Shown one piece after another: positions 56,904-64,000 of a stretch of DNA of 64,000 bases; position 1 is the stretch's first letter; each line of letters opens with the position of its first letter. The position numbers and the translations under genes were made by a program. This DNA comes from Brasilonema angustatum HA4187-MV1 (GTDB lineage Bacteria; Cyanobacteriota; Cyanobacteriia; Cyanobacteriales; Nostocaceae): NCBI GenBank assembly GCA_019359695.1, contig JAHHGV010000001.1:124001-188000 (forward strand). The letters are read 5' to 3'. The notes below the pieces were generated by a model, which did no database searches, was not told where the DNA came from, and saw only the letters and a list, made by a program, of their open reading frames with translations.

Positions 56904-58319
56904 GTGGATAGAAATTTAGAAACTGATGTTAGACGCCTTAACCAGATACTCGGAAAAATTCTGAGTCATGCAACCCAATTTTTGCAAGGTTTGAACCAAC
57001 GTCCTGTTGGAGTTATGCCTGCAAATTATGACATAGCCTCCTTGCCTAAAGAGGGAATTGGTACAGAGAAAGCTTTAGAGGCGTTTAACAACAAGTATGG
57101 TGCAGGAATTACTGCTAGTATTGGTCCTCGTTACTTGGGCTTTGTGACTGGCGGTTCTACACCTGCAGCGATTGCAGGTGACTGGCTTGTGAGTATCTTT
57201 GATCAAAATGTCATCGGTGCGAAAGATTCCTCTGCGCCTGAAGTTGAGCGAGAGACAATCAGTTTCCTTCGCCAACTCTTCCAGATATCAGACTCCCACT
57301 CCGGAACATTTGTCTCAGGTGCGACAATGTCCAATTTTGTGGGTTTAGCATTAGCCAGACAATGGATTGCTCAACAGCTGAAGATCGATATTACTCATCA
57401 TGGACTGTATGCTTTGCCCGCTATCAAAATCTTCAGCGGTTCACCCCATTCGTGTATCAGCAAAGCAGTTTCTATGCTTGGAATGGGTAAAAGTAATCTA
57501 CAAATTGTTCCTTGTTTACCTGAACGAGAAGCTATTGACTTAGATGAACTCACCAAAAACTTGAGTCGTTGCCAGGAGCCATGTATTGTTGTGGCAAATG
57601 CAGGAACCGTTAATACTGGTGATTTTGACGATTTAATGGGAATTGCAGCACTCAAGCAAGAGTTTAATTTCTGGCTGCATGTAGATGCTGCCTTTGGTGG
57701 ATTTGCAGCTTGTTCACCTCAATACTGCCATCTGGTACAAGGGCTGGATGCTGCGGATTCGATCGCGATTGATGCTCACAAATGGCTGAATGTTCCTTAT
57801 GATTCGGCTATGCAATTTACACGGCATCGAAATCTCCAACTCGAAGTCTTTCAAAATAATGCAGCTTATCTTGGAGTTCCGGCTGAAAATCCTGATTTTG
57901 TTCACTTAACTCCAGAAAACTCACGCCGATTCAGGGCACTTCCTGCATGGTTTAGCTTGATAGCTTATGGTGCACAGGGGTATCGAGACATCGTTGAGAC
58001 AAACTGTGAGTTAGCTCAACTTTTAGGTAAGAAAATAAAGAATTCTAGAGATTTCAAGCTTTTAGCTCCTGTTCGTCTTAATGTCGTCTGCTTTACCTTG
58101 TCAGTTGACGGGCAAGAGATTCGATTAGACACCATTGAAAAATTCCTGGAAAAGTTGCACGATAGTGGAAAGGTTTTCCTAACACCAACTGTTTACGGAA
58201 GTGTGCCAGCAATTCGAGCTGCATTCTCCAACTGGCGCACTCAACAGATTGATGTTCAAATCCTGTGGGAAGCACTTTCAGAAACGATGAGTTCGTTTAA
58301 AGACTCAGTTATGCAGTAG
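56904..58319 (+). CDS. PLP-dependent group II decarboxylase
   Basis: Fold-type I PLP enzyme of the aromatic amino acid, glutamate and diaminobutyrate decarboxylase group. The 471-residue protein has GTFVSGATMSNFVGLALARQ, SGSPHSCISKAVSMLG, VANAGTVNTGDFDDL, the HVDAAFGGFA motif and the Schiff-base lysine K293 in DAHKWLNVPYD. The substrate cannot be fixed. GTG at 56904 is the start. Its end is 24 bp from the uvrB stop on the other strand. Alternatives are a related aminotransferase or a tyrosine/tryptophan decarboxylase. Confidence 0.88.
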   Translation: MDRNLETDVRRLNQILGKILSHATQFLQGLNQRPVGVMPANYDIASLPKEGIGTEKALEAFNNKYGAGITASIGPRYLGFVTGGSTPAAIAGDWLVSIFDQNVIGAKDSSAPEVERETISFLRQLFQISDSHSGTFVSGATMSNFVGLALARQWIAQQLKIDITHHGLYALPAIKIFSGSPHSCISKAVSMLGMGKSNLQIVPCLPEREAIDLDELTKNLSRCQEPCIVVANAGTVNTGDFDDLMGIAALKQEFNFWLHVDAAFGGFAACSPQYCHLVQGLDAADSIAIDAHKWLNVPYDSAMQFTRHRNLQLEVFQNNAAYLGVPAENPDFVHLTPENSRRFRALPAWFSLIAYGAQGYRDIVETNCELAQLLGKKIKNSRDFKLLAPVRLNVVCFTLSVDGQEIRLDTIEKFLEKLHDSGKVFLTPTVYGSVPAIRAAFSNWRTQQIDVQILWEALSETMSSFKDSVMQ

Positions 58320-58343
58320 CGAAATGAGCGAATGCGTGAATTG

Positions 58344-60344
58344 TTATCGTCCCACTAATTTATCCCGCAGCAGCTTAATGCGATCGCGCAACTTCCCCGC
58401 CTCCTCAAACTCTAGTTTCTTCGCCGCTTCTTTCATCTGTGCTTCCAGTTGAGTAATCAAACCTGGAATCTCTTCCAAAGGAAATTCATCTATATGTTGT
58501 TTAACTGTATCTAACTCGGTTGCATTTAATCGCCGCGACACTTCTAAGAAAGATAAAATCGCATTGCTCGATTTTTTCTTCACAATTGGTTGCGGTGTAA
58601 TTCCGTGCATCCGGTTATGAGCCATTTGAATATTGCGACGCCTCTCGGTTTCTTCCATAGCTTTGATCATGCTATCAGTTAAGTTATCCGCATACATAAT
58701 CGCTTGTCCCCGCACATGACGCGCTGCTCTTCCAATCGTTTGAATCAGAGAACGTTCTGCACGCAAAAAGCCTTCTTTATCAGCATCCAAAATCGCCACC
58801 AGAGAAACTTCTGGTAAATCCAAACCTTCCCGCAGCAAGTTCACACCAACCAACACATCAAAGCTACCATCGCGCAAATCCTGCAAAATCTCAATTCGCT
58901 CAATCGAATTAATTTCAGAATGCAGATACCTTACTCGAATACTGTTGTCTTGCAGATATTCAGTTAAATCTTCTGCCATGCGCTTAGTCAGTGTTGTAAT
59001 CAGCACTCGTTCCTGGCGATCAACTCTGTCTTTTATTTCGCCCAACAAATCATCGATTTGCCCTTCTGTCGGACGGACTATGATTTCTGGATCAACAACT
59101 CCAGTTGGTCTAATGATTTGTTGTGCGATATGACCTTCAGAAACTTCGAGTTCCCAATTTCCTGGGGTAGCGGAAACGAAAATACACTGATTCACCTTTG
59201 TCCAAAATTCCTCAGCCTTCAGTGGACGGTTATCAGCCGCACTGGGTAGACGAAACCCATGCTCAATTAACACTTTTTTTCGTGCTTGGTCACCGTTATA
59301 CATTCCGCGTATTTGCGGTACAGTGACATGAGATTCATCTATGACCAACAGCCAATCTTTGGGGAAATAATCAATCAAACATTCGGGTGGTTCGCCTGCT
59401 TGGCGTCCTGCAAGGTGACGGGAATAGTTTTCCACACCATTGCAATAACCCACCTCACGCAACATTTCCAAATCATAGCGCGTCCTCTGGTCTATGCGTT
59501 GCGCTTCCAGTAATTTCCCAGCTTCCTCTAATTCTGCTTTTCGCTGTTTGAGTTCTGCTGCGATCGCATCGCAAGCTTCTTCTAACCTTTCTTCAGGAGT
59601 GACGAAGTGACGCGCCGGATAAAGATTCACCGCTTCTACACTCTTAATAATTTCACCTGTGACAGGGTCAACATAGCGAATAGCATCAATCTCATCACCA
59701 AAGAATTCCACGCGGATAATTCGGTCTTCATACGCTGGACCAATTTCCAATACATCACCCCGGACGCGAAAACGTCCGCGACCTAACTCCACATCGTTGC
59801 GGCTATACTGAATGGATACTAAATCTTTCAGTATTTCCCGTTGGTTCACTTCCAAACCGACTTGAAAGGGAATAGCTGCTTTCAGGTATTCTGAAGGCAT
59901 TCCTAAACCATAGATGCAACTAATAGATGCAACAACAACTACATCGCGGCGTTCAAAGAGCGATCGCGTTGCTGAGTGTCGCAACATATCAATTTCATCG
60001 TTAATCGAAGCCGTTTTTTCTATATATGTATCGCTGACAGGAATATAGGCTTCTGGCTGATAGTAATCGTAGTAACTAACGAAATACTCAACTGCATTCT
60101 CAGCAAAGAATTCTCGTAACTCGTTACACAGTTGTGCCGCAAGAGTTTTGTTGTGAGCAAGAACGAGAGTGGGTTTCCCCACTTTTTCAATCACTGAGGC
60201 GATGGTAAAAGTTTTTCCTGTTCCCGTCGCTCCCAGTAAAGTTTGATACCTGTTTGCATAATTTACGCTGGTGATAAGTTGAGCGATCGCTTGTGGTTGA
60301 TCGCCTGTCGGTTGAAAGGGAGCTTGAAGATGAAATTGCGTCAT
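58344..60344 (-). CDS. uvrB: Excinuclease ABC subunit B
   Basis: Damage-verifying helicase-like subunit of nucleotide excision repair. The 666-residue protein has the Walker A motif [11 protein letters not shown], the beta-hairpin region [25 protein letters not shown], helicase motifs [17 protein letters not shown] and [19 protein letters not shown], and the C-terminal UVR domain ([20 protein letters not shown]) that contacts UvrC. Full length and apparently intact. It stands alone; uvrA and uvrC are not in the window. Confidence 0.97.
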   Translation of the reverse strand: MTQFHLQAPFQPTGDQPQAIAQLITSVNYANRYQTLLGATGTGKTFTIASVIEKVGKPTLVLAHNKTLAAQLCNELREFFAENAVEYFVSYYDYYQPEAYIPVSDTYIEKTASINDEIDMLRHSATRSLFERRDVVVVASISCIYGLGMPSEYLKAAIPFQVGLEVNQREILKDLVSIQYSRNDVELGRGRFRVRGDVLEIGPAYEDRIIRVEFFGDEIDAIRYVDPVTGEIIKSVEAVNLYPARHFVTPEERLEEACDAIAAELKQRKAELEEAGKLLEAQRIDQRTRYDLEMLREVGYCNGVENYSRHLAGRQAGEPPECLIDYFPKDWLLVIDESHVTVPQIRGMYNGDQARKKVLIEHGFRLPSAADNRPLKAEEFWTKVNQCIFVSATPGNWELEVSEGHIAQQIIRPTGVVDPEIIVRPTEGQIDDLLGEIKDRVDRQERVLITTLTKRMAEDLTEYLQDNSIRVRYLHSEINSIERIEILQDLRDGSFDVLVGVNLLREGLDLPEVSLVAILDADKEGFLRAERSLIQTIGRAARHVRGQAIMYADNLTDSMIKAMEETERRRNIQMAHNRMHGITPQPIVKKKSSNAILSFLEVSRRLNATELDTVKQHIDEFPLEEIPGLITQLEAQMKEAAKKLEFEEAGKLRDRIKLLRDKLVGR

Positions 60345-60628
60345 AGAAGTTAATTCAGCTGCTTCTATTTAATATGCTAAGCAACTTCAACACAATCGGT
60401 GCTTTTACTGTATAAATAAGTTTTGTCGCCACTTTGAAATCTGTGGCCGATATCTGCAACATTTCTTTATTTTAGTTAACAAAAATCTTATATTTATATT
60501 TAAAATATAAGTCTTATAGAAGAATTATATCTACACGATATTTTTAAAGTTAAACTGAGATATTAAGGAAAAATTTAACTTTCCCAGAATCTTGTAAAAT
60601 AAGTTAACAATACACCAGGTGAGAATGA

Positions 60629-61048
60629 ATGAGCATAACTAGCTCTGGTGAAGCAAGAAGTCCTCGGCGAAAAAATGTCAAGCTTAACGGAGAAACTACA
60701 GTGGAAAATAATCAGGGTAAAAGTTGGGATCAGGTAGAGCACAGTAGTGACCAGCAAAACCAGGTAGAACTACTAGGTGAAGTTAAAGTAGATAATACAC
60801 TACCTGTCGGTGGAATACGTCCAGTCAGCTCCAGTAGTTTACAAGTTGTAGAAACAAGGAATGTAATGGGTATACGCCCAGTTACAGGTCACTCATTTGA
60901 AATTGCTCACACTATGAACCAGTCTGGAACTCGTCCAATTGGTACAAGTGATCTCGTAATTTATGAAACATACTCTGCCATGGGGAATCGCCCAATAGCG
61001 TCAAATACTATTGACGATCCTGAATCTCTCATGGGCTTTCTTGATTAA
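60629..61048 (+). CDS. Hypothetical protein with four 19-residue repeats
   Basis: Unrecognised 139-residue protein. The first 60 residues are polar and probably disordered. From about residue 67 four units of exactly 19 residues follow, each beginning with G-x-R-P: GIRPVSSSSLQVVETRNVM, GIRPVTGHSFEIAHTMNQS, GTRPIGTSDLVIYETYSAM and a shorter GNRPIASNTIDDPESLM. The C-terminus ends MGFLD. No signal peptide. The ATG at 60629 has GGTGAG nine bases upstream. A terminator follows at 61076, supporting a real transcription unit. Confidence 0.75.
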   Translation: MSITSSGEARSPRRKNVKLNGETTVENNQGKSWDQVEHSSDQQNQVELLGEVKVDNTLPVGGIRPVSSSSLQVVETRNVMGIRPVTGHSFEIAHTMNQSGTRPIGTSDLVIYETYSAMGNRPIASNTIDDPESLMGFLD

Positions 61049-61374
61049 ATAAAAATTGTACACATAACTTTATTCACCCGGTTTTTGTAAGGAAGCCGGG
61101 TTTTTCATTAATTAAATAGGCCACATTAAGAGTTATTCATAAAACATTATTATTAAATAGACTGGCATGCAGTAGCATCAAAAGTTTTTCATAACTAACT
61201 AGTGTTAGAGGATAGTAGTGACTCTTCCTCTCTCTTTTAGCATAGAAGATTAATATATCTAGAGGTGGAAGGCTACTGTAAGATAATTCAGCTAATTTGT
61301 AAGAGTAATAAAAAGCAAGTTCAAAGTTAATTATCAACTTTGAAACGTAATTGATAGAATTCCTGGAGGGCTAA
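61049..61374. other. Spacer upstream of the CsbD gene
   Basis: Apart from the terminator listed next, AT-rich sequence with nothing recognised. Confidence 0.35.
61076..61105 (+). terminator. Terminator after the 19-residue-repeat gene
   Basis: ACCCGG / CCGGGT stem (61076-61081, 61096-61101) followed by TTTTT. Located 28 bases after the stop. Confidence 0.75.
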
Positions 61375-61557
61375 ATGAGTTTAGAAGATCGTGCAAAAGC
61401 TGTAGCTAAAAATGTTGAAGGTAAAATTCAAGAAGTAGTAGGAAACGTTACTGGCGATCCAGAAGATAAAGCTAAAGGTCAGGCAAAGCAAGCAGAAGGC
61501 GAAGTACGTCATGGCGTTGAAAATGTCAAAGATGACGTAAAGGATACGCTTAAATAA
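61375..61557 (+). CDS. CsbD family stress protein
   Basis: The 60-residue, highly charged protein (SLEDRAKAVAKNVEGKIQEV, then DPEDKAKGQAKQAEGEVRHG) is a clear CsbD-like general stress protein, unfolded-looking with Lys/Glu repeats. Members are induced by stress in many bacteria; their biochemical role is unknown. GGAGGG lies six bases before the ATG. Confidence 0.92.
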   Translation: MSLEDRAKAVAKNVEGKIQEVVGNVTGDPEDKAKGQAKQAEGEVRHGVENVKDDVKDTLK

Positions 61558-62026
61558 AACTAATGTTTTTTCTACTAACTTTGGGCGTTTGTAATGGCGT
61601 ATTTATTTTAAGAAATACCTACGCTATTAAACTTAACAACTCATAGTTACGCGCGTTATCAAAGCGCGGGAACGAAGTCCGCATCGGTGGACTTCGTTTG
61701 TTCATGTAGTAGTTTAGATTCACCAATGAACTTACACCGAGAATTGTAAGTAGCTCAACCTAATTAAATGTGAAATGTCATTACGGAGTACGCAGGGGGC
61801 AAGGCAGGGCATAGGTTACGGAGTGTACACGCGTCGTTTGAAGCGTGTCCTTTTCGGACTCACCGTAAGGCATGGCTGTTCCCACTAGGGTAGCGAAGTA
61901 ATAGCAAAGACTCTATTTTACGTTTTTCAATGTTGACCTACTTAGAAAGCTGAAGACAGACTCAATCAACTGTAATAGATATTCTATTTCAGCTAACTGA
62001 GAACTGATTTTAGGGAGGTAAGAAGT
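61558..62026. other. Spacer with dispersed repeats
   Basis: Contains a hairpin AACGAAGTCC / GGACTTCGTT (61671-61698, 8-base loop) preceded by GCGCG palindromic sequence, and a GC-rich block (61795-61900) of the dispersed-repeat type. No gene is seen. Confidence 0.6.
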
Positions 62027-62464
62027 ATGAGTCTACTGAAGCAGAGCCGCCAAATCATCATAGGTTGTGTTTTGATTTTAGTCTTAACTTTGACAACAGC
62101 CTGTGGTGGTAATGTGACACAAGCTAATCGCACAACTAACCCACCAATGGTTGGTAAAGACGTCGCTTCCGGAGAATTAGGGCGAGTGAATATCCCAGCA
62201 GGAGAAAGTTTTGGTGACTGGGTTGTACAGACATCGAAGGGATTAGTCACAGAGGCTTATGTGCGTGACAACAACAAATTAGGTGTTGTAATTTCCTCTA
62301 AAGTTCCTCCCAGTGATGTGCGTCCCTTAGCAAAATCCTTAGTAGAAGGTTTTCGTCACAACTTTCCCAATCAAGACTTGAAAGTTTTAGTGTATGCGCC
62401 TGATAAAAAACTGATTTTGACAGCGCAGTATGACGTGCAAACAAACCAAGTTCAGTACACATAA
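62027..62464 (+). CDS. Hypothetical lipoprotein
   Basis: The 145-residue product has a lipoprotein signal (about 9-25) with lipobox TTAC and lipidated C26, then CGGNVTQANRTTNPPM and a compact domain (GESFGDWVVQTSKGLV, SKVPPSDVRPLAKSLVEGFR). I do not recognise the family. The ATG at 62027 has a strong GGGAGG site seven bases upstream. A 15-bp tandem duplication separates it from the next gene on the same strand. Confidence 0.75.
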   Translation: MSLLKQSRQIIIGCVLILVLTLTTACGGNVTQANRTTNPPMVGKDVASGELGRVNIPAGESFGDWVVQTSKGLVTEAYVRDNNKLGVVISSKVPPSDVRPLAKSLVEGFRHNFPNQDLKVLVYAPDKKLILTAQYDVQTNQVQYT

Positions 62465-62504
62465 TTGCTGGATTTGATAAAAGTTTAAGAAAAGTCAGTT
62501 TATT

Positions 62505-62534
62505 TCAAAAGCTTGATAATCAAAAGCTTGATAA
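62505..62534 (+). repeat. 15-bp tandem duplication
   Basis: TCAAAAGCTTGATAA occurs twice directly (62505-62519, 62520-62534), each half holding the palindrome TCAAAAGCTTGA-like core. It lies about 20 bp upstream of the next gene. Confidence 0.7.
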
Positions 62535-62553
62535 GACAAAGGAGATAAGTAAG

Positions 62554-63078
62554 ATGAGTAGCAGCGATCAATACAGACGTGACATCATGAGTGATTTGGC
62601 TCATGGAAATGTTGATTCTTTAGATCAAGCTCCCACCTCTTCAGGAAGAGAGTACGATAATTTTGATGATTTTGCCCAGCGCTCAACACACGAAGAACGC
62701 CGTCAGTTGTTTGGTCAGTGTTTACATCATGACAACGTTCCCCCCCACCAAATGGAGCCAGAATTGCAAAAGGCAATTTCTCAAATTAAACCTAATGAAC
62801 GGGATGATGTCGCCCGCGGCTTCTTGAAGCACTTCAAGCAAAGAGGATTCGATGACCGCCATCTGGAACAACAACTTAGTCTTTCCACTCACTCTCCTAA
62901 TCAAATGAACGCTGAGGATGTCAGTAAACTCGCCTCCTTCGCTTATCACAACCATCCCGATATCTTCCGCGAAGTGTTGGCAGAGCAACCCGGAATTATT
63001 AGGTTTCTTAGCAATCCTGTTGTAGCAGCTGTTTTGGGAATTGCTGCAGCTAAATGGTTAGGTAATCACAACCGATAA
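62554..63078 (+). CDS. Hypothetical protein (174 aa)
   Basis: Unrecognised. The 174-residue, hydrophilic protein has an Asp/Ser-rich N-terminus (MSSSDQYRRDIMSDLAHGN), a helical central region (HEERRQLFGQCLHHDNVPP, PNERDDVARGFLKHFKQRGF), and a hydrophobic C-terminus (PVVAAVLGIAAAKWLGN) that may insert into a membrane. AAAGGAGA lies eight bases before the ATG. It follows the lipoprotein gene on the same strand. Confidence 0.7.
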   Translation: MSSSDQYRRDIMSDLAHGNVDSLDQAPTSSGREYDNFDDFAQRSTHEERRQLFGQCLHHDNVPPHQMEPELQKAISQIKPNERDDVARGFLKHFKQRGFDDRHLEQQLSLSTHSPNQMNAEDVSKLASFAYHNHPDIFREVLAEQPGIIRFLSNPVVAAVLGIAAAKWLGNHNR

Positions 63079-63111
63079 AAGTTGAGTGTTGAATTCTTAA
63101 GTTTGTAGTAG

Positions 63112-63137
63112 GGTGGGCAAAAATGCCCATCTTTTTT
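63112..63137 (+). terminator. Terminator after the 174-aa gene
   Basis: GGTGGGCA / TGCCCATC stem (63112-63119, 63124-63131, one G-T pair) followed by six T. Confidence 0.85.
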
Positions 63138-63548
63138 ATTTAATAGTCGTAAATTTACAAAGTTTTTATATCGTAATTTCGGTGATGAATCATCCAGAAG
63201 GTTGATCTAAGCTAACTTTTGATGATATGTAATGTTTACGCAATAACAACATTCACTTTAAATTTTGTGTTAAGACAACTAGAACTAGTTGATTTTGCTT
63301 ACGTAAACAGTGACACTCATTACTATGCAATTTCAGAAGCATTACTGAAGACACCGCTAGTACCTCAGAAATAGAGGCAAGTATAGAACTTGCCATCAGC
63401 GTTTGATAGATGTTTTCTGATGATGTATGCGACAGGTTAACGCTAACCCGTCGCAACGCTTTTGTGTGCAACTATTTTGAGGTACTAACGAATCTCACTC
63501 CAGGGTAAATCTACCATCAATTTTTACCTACTTACAGGAGTGAGCCCA
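63138..63548. other. Spacer with hairpin upstream of a secreted protein gene
   Basis: AT-rich. A hairpin TGCGACAGGTTA / TAACCCGTCGCA (63428-63439, 63444-63455, one mismatch) lies about 95 bp before the next start and may be leader structure or a terminator of an unseen transcript. Confidence 0.45.
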
Positions 63549-64000
63549 ATGACACGATTTAAGGTTAGAAAAAAGTTACGTAAAGCTTGTGTTAAGGTCA
63601 AATATGTTGCTCTAGAAACACTTGGCATGGGACAGGCGAGTGTGAGTCGAGCCGGGAGTAGACTGGGCGTAAGGGCTAGTCTGAAATTGGTAGGAATGAA
63701 GCCGTTTATTCGCGTTTTAACATTAGGCTCTACCACTGTACTGGGATTGAGTGTAGTCGCAGGTTCAGCGCACGCAACTACCTTCACACTCACTTCCCCA
63801 ACTTCGGGTGGAACATTGGGCAATGGATTCACCCCAGTAGGTGGAATTGTTTTGGATTTGATTGGTCAAAACAATACACGGGTAACTAGCCAGTTGGCTG
63901 CCAATCAATTATACATAGGCTATGCTAATAACAATCCACTTACTATCGGTACCCAAACTGGTTTTAATTCGTCAGTCATCTCAGCACTGGGGGGAGGTAT
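63549..64000 (+). CDS. Secreted or surface protein with extended signal region, 5' part
   Basis: The gene runs off the right edge; 150 codons are visible. The N-terminus is basic (MTRFKVRKKLRKACVKVKYV), about 50 residues long before a hydrophobic core (VLTLGSTTVLGLSVVAGSAHA, cleavage near residue 76), an unusually long signal region. The mature part is Thr/Gly/Asn-rich (TTFTLTSPTSGGTLGNGFTP), as in exported or PEP-CTERM proteins, but the sorting signal would lie outside. AGGAG lies nine bases before the ATG; ATG at 63696 (MKPFIRV) is an alternative start. Confidence 0.65.
   Translation, partial: MTRFKVRKKLRKACVKVKYVALETLGMGQASVSRAGSRLGVRASLKLVGMKPFIRVLTLGSTTVLGLSVVAGSAHATTFTLTSPTSGGTLGNGFTPVGGIVLDLIGQNNTRVTSQLAANQLYIGYANNNPLTIGTQTGFNSSVISALGGG

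Overview
The window is a stretch of cyanobacterial chromosome, most likely from a filamentous Nostocales-type organism (inference; the genus cannot be fixed from sequence alone). The evidence is the order rpsT-tatD-rpoB-rpoC1-rpoC2 with the RNA polymerase beta' subunit split into RpoC1 and RpoC2, frequent HIP1 octamers (GCGATCGC), short tandemly repeated repeats such as ACTAATG and GAGGGAGT, and cyanobacterial families (DUF1997, DUF4079, InrS-like CsoR, Deg/HtrA protease). I recognised no rRNA, tRNA, CRISPR array, intact insertion sequence or prophage.

Layout. 1-3 kb: 5' part of a GH116 glucosidase gene and small genes. 3.4-14.7 kb: a five-gene minus-strand cellulose locus, reading in transcription order outer-membrane barrel protein, TPR protein, GH8 cellulase lipoprotein, BcsB, BcsA with PilZ domain; a lipoprotein gene diverges from it at 14.9 kb. 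16.4 kb: a lamin-tail-domain protein. 18-30 kb: rpsT, tatD and the RNA polymerase operon, with a repeat-filled rpoB-rpoC1 spacer. 30-35 kb: a truncated AAA ATPase remnant and a GH5-CBM2 cellulase. 35-44 kb: hisD, a universal stress protein, a GNAT acetyltransferase, a CobE/CbiG-type cobalamin protein, an unrecognised 573-residue protein and a fused aminodeoxychorismate synthase. 44-54 kb: ankyrin protein, DUF4079, DUF1997, an SDR, a lambda-type lysozyme, DAHP synthase, MenH, an InrS-like metal sensor, an HtrA protease and an SRPBCC protein. 53-64 kb: Hsp33, a membrane repeat protein, a PLP decarboxylase, UvrB, a 19-residue-repeat protein, CsbD, a lipoprotein, a hypothetical protein and the start of a secreted protein.

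The clearest functional unit is the cellulose locus: BcsA polymerises UDP-glucose under presumed c-di-GMP control (PilZ), BcsB carries the glucan across the periplasm, GH8 trims it, and TPR plus barrel proteins look like a BcsC split into two genes. A second cellulase (GH5-CBM2) lies 20 kb away. The other genes are mostly scattered housekeeping functions.

Intergenic regions are rich in dispersed palindromic repeats, several of them exact copies in inverted orientation (87 bp at 37.2 and 43.8 kb; 43 bp at 23.5 and 30.5 kb).
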